This document shows positions 33,253-45,299 of a stretch of DNA of 64,000 bases, one piece after another. The notes beneath the pieces are model-generated. The model was not told where the DNA came from, did not search any database, and saw only the letters and a program-made list of their open reading frames with translations. Numbering within the stretch: position 1 is the stretch's first letter; each line of letters starts with the position of its first letter. The translations under genes were made by a program, and so were the position numbers. Source of the DNA: Paracentrotus lividus (taxonomy: Eukaryota > Echinodermata > Echinoidea > Camarodonta > Echinidae); the NCBI GenBank assembly GCA_940671915.1, contig CALNVZ010001831.1, positions 27,076 through 91,075 of the forward strand, given 5' to 3'.

Positions 33253-34399
33253 TTACTTCAAAAGAATGATATATTTGCCTACTTTGCTATTCATCCTCGA
33301 ATCGCCCAACCTACCGATACTTTAACCCCGAAAATTTTGCTCTATTGTCTCCTATCATCCCTTCCACTATAAGAAGGGCGCCCTCTTACGATAAGGGCAC
33401 TCGGCAAAAGCCTTCCCATAAATCCTCCTCTTTTCTCATCGGCTGCCGCCGAGCTAGTAACCTCGAAAAATTGCTCCCGCAAATGGGTTTGTTTTTCACC
33501 TTTTTTCGTGATATTTGATGCCTATTTGTGTGGGGTCTTGCTACTAGTCGTCTTACAATGTAGCTGATGTCTAGTTCGTGGATTCCTATTTTTGGGAGTA
33601 GTTTAATGGCCGTTTTTTGAGATTTTCTCTTGGTTTTACGGCGACTTCTCCCTTGTTTTGGCCATTCATTATGTGCGTGTATTGAGTGTATCCCCGTGGT
33701 TCGGGTCCCTTTGTTCTCCCGTACTACGCTTCATCACACACAGATTAGTGGTGCTTTTGTTTGGGTGGGGCGAGTCCTTTGTGACTTAACTTCCCTTCCC
33801 AGGGCAGAGCTTTTAGCTCTTTGTATAATATCCGTTGTGTTTTTCCTTTTCTTATATTGTAGGGAAGAAGACCACCATCCAAGCGTGGATTCTCCGAAGA
33901 CTTCCGACGTCGCCGACTCATCGGAGAGATGTGAATACTGGGAAGTTACGACGCCGGGTTCTCCACCAAAGAAGCCGCGGAGCAGTTAGACAGACGCGGA
34001 TATCGGATGGAACGAAAGCTGTTCATACCATCGGAGGGATAAGTCGGGATTCACAACCCCGCACAGGGGGGAGTATGGGCCGGTGGCAATGTGAAAGCCC
34101 ACACCTACGGTACCGCAAACCCCTGTAAAGTCGTCACGGGAATTGAATAATGTTCAAGTTCCAGATCCAGGAAAGCAGAAAATTGAAAAGTTCAAGTTTC
34201 CAGGGAAGGTTACAACGTCTGTTGGCCGACCCAGTCACGCACCCCAAATGGATCTTGGTGAGGGATCGAGGAGGGCAACTTCATTTAACGATCATGGGTT
34301 CCCATCAATCTAGTGGAAGTTGTGGGATCGATCGTGAGATCTTTCCAAATCTAGATCGATATCGAAGGTCGGATTACCACTTCAGATCGATCAAGTATC

Positions 34400-34870
34400 G
34401 ATAGCGAGGGATTGATCCCTGGTGAATTGATCACGGCAGAATCGATCATAAATGAATCGATCATAACAGAATCGATCATAAATGAATCGATTACAACAGA
34501 ATCGCTCACAATTGAATCGATTACAACAGAATCAATCATATTTGAATCGATTACAACTGAATCGATCACAATTGAATCGATCACAACAGAATCAATCATA
34601 TTTGAATCGATCCCGCCAGAATCGATCTCTGATGAATCGATCATGACATAATCGATCATGAATGATTCGATCCCACCAAAATCGATCTCTGGTGAATCGA
34701 TCCCACCAAAATCGATCTCTGGTGAATCGATCACGTCAGAATCGATCACTAATAATCGATCCCTCCAAAATCGATCGCTAAGGCATCGATCTCTGGTAAA
34801 TTGACCATGTCAGAATCGATCGTAAACAAATCGATTTCTACAATCTCGATCACTAATGGTTCCTACCCTG
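34400..34870 (+). repeat. 15-bp ATCGAT tandem array in DIRS copy B
   Basis: The same array as at 8470-8880, with a different unit order (AATCGATCATAAATG, AATCGATTACAACAG). The minus strand is open for 132 codons (IDSVV type) and the plus strand for 79 codons (ESITT type). Confidence 0.85.
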
Positions 34871-35385
34871 GTGAATCAATCACGGCAGAATCAATCGTAA
34901 ATAAAACGATCGCTCCAGAACTGATCACTATGGATTGTTTCTGAGAAATAATTTAAGTCAGAAACGATCGTAATTAATTCGATCTCTCCAAAATTGATCG
35001 TTAATAAAGTCGGGACTCACAACCCCGCACAAAGGTGCGTAAGTCATGAAGGGCAAATTCAAGCAACGATCATGGCAAATAGATCAAAATTTATTGATTG
35101 CCATGTGAACGATCTCCGAGGACCGCGAAATTGTTCAGCGGGATGTGATTCGGTCTAACGTGTTCCTCAGTGCTTCTCATACAAGGGACCCAAGTTCCAA
35201 CGACAAAGATCACCTTTCTTTTCGAAATCGATCCAGAAGTTTGAGATCGTCCGGAGGGTGTCTAATCTACCAAGATTGTCGGAATACCCTCCTTCTCAGG
35301 ATACTAGGGTGTTTAGAAGAATTAAAATCTTTCTTCGAGACTATCGGACTTCCGCCTTCTGCCTAATTCTCCAAAGTCCGTCTAC

Positions 35386-35450
35386 CTTTCAAGCGGTAGA
35401 GCACCTGTCTAGCAGTCTTGAAGTCTCGGGTTCAGTTCCCGATGGAATCC
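35386..35450 (+). ncRNA. tRNA-like sequence inside DIRS copy B
   Basis: AAGCGGTAGAGCACCTGTCT (D-arm/box A) and T-arm TCGGG-TTCAGTT-CCCGA (35426-35442), then TGGAATCC. Box B reads GGTTCAGTTCC, close to the consensus. The 5' acceptor strand and a paired anticodon stem are lacking. Confidence 0.55.
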
Positions 35451-37079
35451 AATTCGCGGAATTATGGCAGAGTTAGAAGCTCTCCCTACAATTTTGGATG
35501 ATTTCACGACAGCGCCAGTAGTCAATCAAAGATCTTTACTGTCAGCAAAACTCGAGACCCACCAGTAGGGGCTCGGAATTGGTACCGGCATCTCTTGGAA
35601 ATGGGTCAACTTCTACCACATCGCAGTTGCCGGTCGCTAAAATTTTCGGGCCAGACGTCGCAGCAGATCGTCCCTCAGAGTCACGTCGCTTCGACCACTC
35701 CGTTGTATGAGTTTCCGTCGGAACCTAAGAAGGTTACGCACAGAACCGAGGGGATTTAGCCTCTTCCTCCATGGAGTTCAGTACTCACGAATCTGCACCG
35801 AGAAAATTTTAGATTCCTCTAACTAAGAGGAGGAGGAGGTGTTTGATACCAGATCATCGTTCCATCCTTGCAAGTGGTACTCAGATCGCGCTTCGATGAT
35901 GTTGATCAACGAAGCCGCGACGTATTAGGCCCGTCTATCTGATCGGTCAAAGAGGACGTCCGAGTTGTTCCTTCAGAAGAAGGAGATACCCTCGGAAGAG
36001 GAAGTTCACTGCTCAGTTCAGACTCAACCGAGGCTGTCCGAGAGAGTCCGGGTTTTATCCTAAATACGATCCGTATGCAGGATTCGAACCGGAAGTAACA
36101 CAGGGTCATATGGAATTCCTGATTTAGATCTGACAAGAAACAGATCCTTGAGTTATCTCCCTAAAACTCACAAGAAGAGTTAAGGGAACGACTAAGGTGA
36201 GAATTATCCTTCATCCAGGAGGACAAGGAGTCATTCTTTTCAGACATTATCTCCGATACTGTTTGGGACGACAGATAAACTACGGTCACTAATCGGACCT
36301 CACGAACAAAGAAGGTTCACTTGTAGCTGGTCCGATTGCTGCCGTAGTCAGATTGAGGGAGGTTAATGTCAGGGGGTCAAACTCCTAGCGTCTCTAAAGA
36401 GCTGGAGTTTCGATTTCCGACAGGGTAAAATTTTTTGTCTTGAAAAAGTTTCATCCCTGGCGGTCTCTCATTTGCGACCTCGTTCCCACCAGACGGATAG
36501 AGACCGCAGGGAAGAGATTTTGAGAAAACTTAGGGGCAAGAATGTCTTGTTCCCAGATATACTGGACAGGATTCCGGTGGACTCATAATCCTGTGGGGGT
36601 CAGAATTTTGCAGAGGCCGAGAAGAAGGCTAAGGAACTTCAGAGAAGGTCGGAGAGGTTTAGTAGGCATAGCACACTAAAAATTGAATACCATAATACAA
36701 GGATGAAAATGGGCTCATTTTAAAGAACTCTGCATAACTGCAGAACAGAGAAAAAATCTTTCAAATTGGAAAAGCGATTCCTGAAATATCGGCAATTAAA
36801 GTTCGTAAATTGACCGAAAACCTGCAAAAATGGCAAAATATGGTAAAAAATGATATTTATGCAAATTTCAGACATCCTATTAATTAAAATATTCACATTG
36901 AAGGACTGTAAAGAGGGAAATGCTACAACTTATAGAGTTAAATCAATTTTCAACCAACTGCATTTATTAATGTCATGTTCACAATAAAATAATAAGGAAA
37001 GTACCATCCAGATCCAAAAATTTCCATCTGCAAAAACAAAAGCAGCCAAAAAATGACTAAGTCCAGCACATTATATATT

Positions 37080-37700
37080 CATTAAAGCTCATTAAATATG
37101 CATAAATTGGAATATCTTGACTTGTGTTTCATGCTATAGTAATAAAATTTGGCACAGATGTAGAAAATATATAAAAGGACCAAATCAACTCCAAAAATAA
37201 TTAAAAATATGAAAATTGATTAATTAAATGTAATAAAAACCCTCATTAAGCATAATAATGCCTCATTAAATAGCATTAACTTGATTATCTGGATTCTAAT
37301 ACACGGTATACACAACTTAATTTTAGCACGGATGTAGAAAATATATTAATGGAATAAATTAACCCCAAACTAATCAAAGTGTGCAAATTTAATTAATTAA
37401 ATATAATAAAAACCCTCATTAAGCACAATAAACACCTAATTAAATATGCATAACTTGAATAATCTGGAATTCTATACAATGGTATGAAGATAAAATTTTG
37501 CTACATTATGTAGAAGATATATGGTTGGATAAAACCAGACCAATAACTCATCAAAATAAGCACATTAATTAATCATATACTTAAGAAACTTGCATTAAAT
37601 ATATACACTTCATTAAATCTGCATAACTAAAATATCTGGAATTTCGTACATGGTAGAGAGATTAAATATGGCACAGTGATTGTACAAAATACTAGTATGT
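37080..37700 (+). repeat. 174-bp subterminal tandem repeats, 4 units
   Basis: Four diverged units recognised by TTAAATATGCATAA.TTGAATAT near 37090, 37264, 37437 and 37612, each followed by GGAATTCTATACA.GGTA and ATGTAGAAAATATAT. They are AT-rich with many TTAATTAA words. A noisy second copy is at 43435-44050. Subterminal repeats often serve transposase binding; that role is inference. Confidence 0.75.
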
Positions 37701-38257
37701 CGAAACGAAGACAAAATCTATGGATTAATTTATATAAATCTGCTAATTATACATTCAGAGATAAAATTAATGCATATAGCTTATGAAATATGCATAAACT
37801 TATTATCTCGACATCAATTTACAATGGCAGTCAAACTTGTCCAAGTCAAATCCGTCAGGATTGAAGAAATATCTTTGAAAGAGAAAAAAAAATGAAAAGG
37901 CCTTCAACCTAATATTGGTGATTGTTCGACTTATGCGAGGTTGACTGTGTTCATACAACCTGTCATCTATGATGCTAATTACTCATCTTATAATAATTGT
38001 ATACAAGTTTGAATATAACTATGTGCTACATTTGATGGACATTTAAAGGCATCAATTATGAAGCATAATTATGATGTATTGGCAAACAAGTTCATCTCAT
38101 TTTGATTGCGACGGGATGCTCTTACAAAATCTGGAGCAATCCATCATCCCACTCTTTTTAAGAGGATATAGCAATATAATTGATTGTAGGGTGGGTCATA
38201 AGTAATGGTATAAAATTTGTAATGTTTTTCCAAAAATGGACGGTATGTCTCCTCCAT

Positions 38258-38282
38258 NNNNNNNNNNNNNNNNNNNNNNNNN
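38258..38282. other. 25-N assembly gap
   Basis: Run of 25 N. The sequence before it ends GTATGTCTCCTCCAT, a word met again at 44625-44637, where sequence continues. This marks an unmerged overlap. Confidence 0.99.
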
Positions 38283-39377
38283 CTTGTACATTTGTAGTCT
38301 CTCTCCCCTTTCCACACACTATTAATTCACTTGTCAATTGGGCACATTGATTGTAATAAACATGTCTATCTCTATGACTTTTTTTGTGTGTCCATTTTTT
38401 ATATTTGAAACATTACATGATACGTCATGTTCTCATTATGATATAACACATAATTTCATCATCACTGAACCAAACCACTTACACACTGGAGGACTTAAGA
38501 GTTGATGAAGGAGGGAATGCATTTTGACAAGTTCCATGTCCCATAAAGCCATTCGATTCTTGCAGAAACTGTTTAACCCTCCTTATTCACCCTCAACAAA
38601 CTTCACTCTCTCAACTTCGCTCTTGTATTCGGCGGAAGGGACATGCATCAATATCCTGATGGACATTCGGCACTTACACTCTCACTTCACGCCATGTAAT
38701 TTACTGAGGAGCTTCAGTCACTAATGTTTTGTCATTTTGTGTCTGATCCGTTCTATGTTTTAAGTCCACATTAGGTAATTGTGTCGATACTGCTGCTGAG
38801 TTTTTACTTGTCAGATCCCCCATCTTTTCTCTACGTTACGTTATCAATATTTTCTTACTCTCGTTAAGATGTTTGGATTTTGTCTCTTTTATGGGTTTGT
38901 TTCCTCTACTGCTTCTGACTATGGCGTGATGTTGATTCGTTTCTCCTTTCTTCATTGAAATTCGAATTTTCTCTGCAACCTCGTTGTTGATTTGAAGAAT
39001 GTCTTCCTGCTGTTTGGTTTCAACATGATTGATTTGCCCTTGTATGCGATGTTAATTTCAGCATTAACATTCTCGAGATAGGTTATCATAAACGTAGAAA
39101 CATGATTGTATTTAGCGCTCAGTCTCTGAAGTGTTGCAAAGTCGATCTATTCGATTGTTTGTCAATCTAGCTTGTTCTCATCTCAAGATAAACATCTTCA
39201 TGTTCCTGAAGCTGACATGTTTATGTCCTGATGTAGTGGTTGCAACATTTGTGACATATAGGATCTTGTTTCTTTACAGTACATTGAATTGGCTCAGTCG
39301 TCTTATCACTATGAACCATGCTGCCTTTCATGTCCTTTTCTTGATTTCAGGTTGATTGCCGCTATCAATGGAAATTT
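38283..39377 (-). pseudogene. Corrupted partial copy of the TRIM-like gene
   Basis: Matches 31994-33076, the N-terminal two-thirds of the TRIM-like gene, with dozens of frameshifting indels. It lacks the C-terminal part because the contig starts inside it. It should not be counted as a second gene. Confidence 0.85.
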
Positions 39378-40714
39378 TGCCGCCATATTGAATTTGATAG
39401 GGAGATTTACCTGTATTGTTGGTAATTAATTGAAAAGTATTAACTTTGAGAGATAAAGATATACATGTACAGGTAAAAGACAGAGAAAAGAAAGTTATTA
39501 ATGATGAGGATTCAAATCAAAATGTGTAAAATTAGTTGTTAATTTATTTAGGATTTAACACCTAGACTACTCCAAAAGAATGATATATTTGCCCTACTTT
39601 GCTATTCATCCTCGAACTCTCGCCCAACCTACCGATCTTTAACCCGAAAATTTTGCCATTTTTCTCCTATCATCCCTCCACTATAAAGAAGGGGCCGCCT
39701 CACGATAAGGGCACTCGGGCAAAAGCCTTCCCATAAATCCGTCCTCTTTTCCTCATGGCTGCCGCCGAGCTAGTAACCTCGAAAAATTGCTCCCGCAATA
39801 GGTTGTGTTTTTCACCTTTTTCGTGATATTTTTGATTGCCTATTGTGGTGGGGTCTTGCTACTAGGTCGTCTTACCAATGTAGCTGGATGTCAGTTCGTG
39901 GATTCCTATTTTTGAGTAGTAGTTTTAATGGCCGTTTTTGAGATTTCTTTTGGTTTTTACGACGACTTCTCCCTTGTTTTGGCCATTCATTATGTGCGTG
40001 TATTGAGTGTATCCCCGTGGTCGGGTCCCTTTGTTCTCCCGTACTACGCTCATCACACACCAAGATTAGTGGTGCTTTTGTTGGGTGGGGCGAGCTCCTT
40101 TGTACTTAACTGTCCCCTTCCCAGGCAGAGCTTTAGCTTTCTGTATTAATATCCGTTGTGTTTTTCCTTTTCTTATTTTGTAGGGAAGAGAACACCATCC
40201 AAGCGTGGATTCTCCGAAGACTTCCGACGTCGCCGACTCATCGGAGAGATGTGAATACTGGGAAGTACGACGCCGGGTTCTCCACCAAAGAAGCCGCGAA
40301 GCAGTTAGACAACGCGATATCGGATGGAACGAAAGCTGTTCATACCATCGGAGGGATAAGTCGGGATTCACAACCCGCACAGGGGGAGTATGGGCGTGGC
40401 AATGTGAAGCCCACACCTACGGTACCGCAAACCCCTGTAAAGTCGTCACGGGAATTGAATAATGTTCAAGTTCCAGATCCAGGAAAGCAGAAAATTGAAA
40501 AGTTCAAGTTTCCAGGGAAGGTTACAACGTCTGTTGGCCGACCCAGTCACGCACCCCAAATGGATCTTGGTGAGGGATCGAGGGAGGGCAACTTCATTTA
40601 ACGATCATGGGTTCCCATCAATCTAGTGGAAGTTGTGGATCGATCGTGAGATCTTTTCCAAATCCTAGATTCGATATCGAAGGTCGGATTACCACTTCAG
40701 ATCGATTCAAGTAT

Positions 40715-41175
40715 CGATAGCGAGGGATTGCATTCCCTGGTGAATTGATCACGGCAGAATCGATCATAAATGAATCGATCATAACAGAATCGATCATAAA
40801 TGAATCGATTACAACAGAATCGCTCACAATTGAATCGATTACAACAGAAATCAATTCATATTTTGAATCGATTACAACTGAATCGATCACAATTGAATCG
40901 ATCACAACAGAATCAATTCATATTTGAATCGATCCCGCCAGAATCGATCTCTGATGAATCGATCATGACATAATCGATCATAATGATTTGATCCCCAAAA
41001 ATCGATCCTGTGAATTCGATCCCACCAAAATCGATCTCTGGGTGAATCGATCACGTCCTCAGAGAATCGATCACTAATAATCGATCCCTCCAAAATCGAT
41101 CGCTAAGGCATCGATCTCTGGTAAATGACCATGTCAGAATCGATCGTAAACAAATCGATTTTCTACAATCTCGAT
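40715..41175 (+). repeat. 15-bp ATCGAT array (copy C)
   Basis: Duplicate of 34400-34870, with indels that break the open frames kept in copy B. Confidence 0.85.
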
Positions 41176-41720
41176 CACTAATGGTTCCTACCCCTGGTGA
41201 ATCAATCACGGCAGAATCAATCGTAATTAAAACGATCGTCCAGAAACTGATCACTATGGATTGTTTCTGAGAAATAATTTAAGTCAGAAACGATCGTAAT
41301 TAATTCGATCTCTCCAAAATTGATCGTTAATAAAGTCGGGGACTCACAACCCGCACAAAGGTGCGTAAGTCCATGAAGGGCAAATTTCAAGCAACGAATC
41401 ATGGCAAATAGATCAATTTATTGATTGCCATGTGAACGATTCTCGAGGACCCGCGAAATTGTTCAGCGGGATGTGATTCGGTGTCTAACGTTTCCTCAGT
41501 GCTTCTCATACAAAGGACCCAAGTTCCAACGACAAAGATCACCTTTTCTTTTCGAAATCGATCCAGAAGTTTGAGATCGTCCGGAGGGTGTCTAATCTAC
41601 CAAGATGTCGGAATACCCTCCTTCTCAGGATACTAGGGTGTTTTAGAAGAATTAAAATCTTTTCTTCGAGACTATCGGACTTCCGCCTTCTGCCTAATTC
41701 TCCAAAGTCCGTCTACCTTT

Positions 41721-41781
41721 TCAAGCGGTAGAGCACCTGCTAGCAGTCTTGAAGTCTCGGGTTCAGTTCCCGATGGAATCC
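41721..41781 (+). ncRNA. tRNA-like sequence (copy C)
   Basis: Duplicate of 35386-35450, with one base lost in CACCTGCTAGC. The T-arm TCGGG-TTCAGTT-CCCGA is intact. Confidence 0.5.
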
Positions 41782-43434
41782 AATTCGCGGAATTATGGCA
41801 GAGTTAGAAGCTCTCCTACAATTTTGGATGACTTCACGACAGCGCCAGTAGTCAATCAAAAGATCTTTACTGTCAGCAAAACTCGAGACCCACCAGTAGG
41901 GGGCTCGAAATTGGACCGGCATCTCTTGGAAATGGGGTCAACTTCTACCACATCGCAGTTGCCGGTCGCTAAAATTTTCGGGCCAGACGTCGCAGCAGAT
42001 TCGTCCCTCAGAGTTCACGTCGCTTCGACCATCTCCGTTGTATGAGTTTCCGTCGGAAACCTAAGAAGGTTACGCACAGAACCGAGGGGATTTAGCCTCT
42101 TCCTCCATGGAGTTCATACTCACGAATCTGCCACCGAGAGAAAATTTTAGATTCCTCTAACTAAGAGGAGGCAGGAGGTGTTTGATACCAGATCATCGTT
42201 CCATCCTTGCAAGTGGTACTCAGATCGCGCTTCGATTGGATGTTGATCAACGAAGCCGCGACGTATTAGGCCCGTCTATCTGATCGGTCAAAGAGGACGT
42301 CTCGAAGTGTTCCTTCAGAAGAAGGAGATACCCTCGGAAGAGGAAGTTCACTGCTCAGTTCAGACTCAACCGAGGCTGTCCGAGAGAGTCCGGGTTTTAT
42401 CCTAAATACGATCCGTATGCAGATTCGAACCGGATAGTAACACAGGGTCATATGGAATTCCTGATTTAATCTGACAGAAAACAGATCCTTGAGTTATCTC
42501 CCTAAAACTCCACAAGAAGAGTTAAAGGGAACGACTAAGGTGAGAATTATCCTTTCATCCAGGAGGGACAAGGAGTCATTCTTTTCAGACATTCATCTCC
42601 GAATACTGTTTGGACGACAGATAAACTACGGTCACTAATCGGACCTCACGAACAAAAGAAGGTCACTTGTAGCTGGTCCGATTGCTGCCGTAGTCAGATT
42701 GAGGGAGGTTAATGGTCAGGGGGTCAAACTCCTAGCGTCTCTTAAAGAGCTGGAGTTTCGATTTCCGACAGGGTAAAATTTTTTGTCTTGAAAAAGTTCA
42801 TCCCTGGCGGTCTCTCATTTGCGACTCGTTCCCACCAGACGGATAGAGACCGCAGGGAAGAGATTTTGAGAAAAACTTAGGGGCAAGAATGTCTTTGTTC
42901 CCAATATACTGGACCAGGATTACGGTATGGACTCATAATCTGTGGGGGTCAGAATTTTGCAGAGGCGAGAAGAAGGCTAAGGAACTTCGAGAAGGTCGGA
43001 GAGGTTTAGTTAGGCATAGCACACTAAAAAAATTGAATACCATAATACAAGGATTGAAAAATGGGCTCATTTTTAAGAACTCTGCAAACTGAGAACAGGA
43101 AAAAAAAAATCTTTCAAATTGGAAAAAGCGATTCCTGAAATATCGGCAATTAAAGTTCCGTGAAATTGACCGAAAACCTGCCAAAAATGGCAAAATATGG
43201 TAAAAAATGATATTTATGCAAAATTCAGACATCCTATTAATTAAAATATTCCACATTGAAGGACTGTAAATGACGGAAATGCTACAACTTATAGAGTTAA
43301 ATCAATTTTCAACCAAATGCATTTAATGATAATGTTCATGTTCACAATAAAATAATAAGAAAGTACAATCCAGATCCAAAAATTTCCATCTGCAAAAACA
43401 AAAGCAGCCAAAAAAATGACTAAGTCCAGCACAT

Positions 43435-44050
43435 TATATATTCATAAAAGCTCATTAAATATGCATAAATTGGAATATCTTGACTTGTGTTCATGCTATA
43501 GTAATAAAATTTGGCACAGATGTAGAAAATATATAAAAGCGACCAAATCAACTCCAAAAATAATTAAAAAATATGAAAATTGATTAATTAAATGTAATAA
43601 AAACCCTCATTAAGGCATAATAATGCCTCATTTAAATATGCATTAACTTGATTATCTGGAATTCTATACACGGTATACAACAACAATTTTTAGCACGGAT
43701 GTAGAAAATATATTAAGGAATAAATTAACCCCAATCTAATCAAAGTGTGCAAATTAAATTAATTAAATATATAAAAAACCTCATTAGCACAATAACACCT
43801 AATTAAATATGGCATAACTTGAATAATCTGGAATTCTATACATTGGTATGAAGATAAAATTTTTGTACATTATGTAGAAGATATTATGGGTGGATAAAAC
43901 CAGACCAATAACTCATCAAAATAAGCACATTAATTAATCATATACTTAAGGAAACTGCATTAAATATATACACTTCATTTAAATCTGCATAACTAAAATA
44001 TCTGGAATTTCGTACATGGTAGAGAGATTAAATATGGCACAGTGATTGTA
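43435..44050 (+). repeat. Duplicate of the 174-bp subterminal repeats
   Basis: Matches 37080-37700 within the duplicated contig overlap. Confidence 0.75.
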
Positions 44051-45299
44051 CAAAAATACTAGTATGTCGAAACGAAGACAAAATCTATGGATTAATTTAT
44101 ATAAATCTGCTAATTTATACATTCAGAGATAAAAATAATGCATATAGCTTATGAAATATGCATAAACTTATTATCTCGACATCAATTTACAATGGCAGTC
44201 AAACTTGTCCAAGTCAAATCCGTCAGGATTGAAGAAATATCTTTGGAAAGAGAAAAAAAAAATGAAAAGGCCTTCAACCTAATATTGGTGATTGTTTTCG
44301 ACTTATGCGAGGTTGACTGTTGTTCATACAACCTGTTCATCTATTGATGCAATTACTCATCTTATAATAATTGTATACAAGTTTTGAATATAACTATGTG
44401 CTACATTTGATGGACATTTAAAAGGCATCAATTATGAAGCATAATTATGATGTTATTGGCAAACAAGTTCATCTCATTTTGATTGCGACGGGATGCTCTT
44501 ACCAAAATCTGGAGCAATCCATCATCCCACTCTTTTTAAGAGGATATAGCAATATAATTGATTGTAGGGTGGGTCATAAGTAATGTGTATAAAATTTGTA
44601 ATGTTTTCCAAAAATGGACGGTATGTCTCCTCCATCATTTGTTCAATTATCACTATCACTACTTTCTCGAATAACACGACCCTTATACGTAAACTAAATC
44701 CTCCCCATTTGGATCTAAACAAATATGACGTATACGTTTGTCAACTATTTGATTAGGAAAGGCGCATTTTCTCTTCCTGGAAGTGCCAGCCGTATGGTTC
44801 TCAAGCTTCTGATTAATTTTTCGCGTAACAAATCGCGCTTCAGTTGTTTATCTAAAGCAGAAGCCCAGAACCATTGGGACCCTCATCAGCTTGGTGGGCA
44901 TTCTTGTTTGCTGAATTATAACTTTTAATCTCTGTGTCAATTGCATCTTGAAGTCAAAGACTGCCCTGCTAAGAAACAAAGAAAAGTGACCCTTTGACTG
45001 AACCACGATTAATTGATTTATAATATCTAATTTGTGAAAGTAATGCTTCCTTTACAGATTCATTTGAATCCAGCTTCCTGGCAAATCAATTGCATCAACA
45101 TCTGCAACCGTTTTGCAGATGCGTCCCACATGTTTTTATAACATTATCAGTACTGCGTGATAGTGCTCGACAGAAGCTTTTGTTCTCTTATTGCCTGTAC
45201 TTTCTTTCTTTCCTCAACAGCCTCATGCCTTTTTCTTTGATTGTCGTCACCTTTTCTTGATATTTTTTTTGTAACGTTTTCCGATTAGTTACTGCATTT

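Larger units (their letters stand above)
33253..36662 (+). mobile_element. DIRS copy B, 5' half
   Basis: Begins TTACTTCAAAAGAATGATAT exactly as copy A and runs collinearly (ITR, leader, 15-bp array, tRNA-like patch, gag region) to GGAGAGGTTTAG, where a DNA transposon interrupts it. The other half resumes at 49535. It is closely similar to copy A, with scattered indels. The left end lies 177 bp from the start codon of the TRIM-like gene. Confidence 0.88.
39555..43010 (+). mobile_element. DIRS copy C (error-rich duplicate of copy B)
   Basis: Same order as 33253-36662: left ITR with TGATATATTTGCC, 15-bp array at 40715-41175, tRNA-like patch at 41721-41781, gag-like region, ending GAGGTTTAG at the transposon junction. 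It differs by indels only and is presumably the same locus as copy B. Confidence 0.85.
38283..44637. repeat. Second, error-rich copy of 31994-38257
   Basis: Collinear with 31994-38257 over its whole length: TRIM-like gene part, DIRS copy B and transposon left part. It differs by frequent single-base insertions and deletions, often in homopolymers, which is typical of uncorrected long-read sequence. Most likely an assembly artefact and not a biological duplication. Confidence 0.88.

Noticed and set aside
38283..39377. A second TRIM-like paralogue
   Set aside because: It differs from 31994-33076 by frameshifting indels and not by codon-type substitutions, and lies next to a 25-N gap in a duplicated contig overlap.
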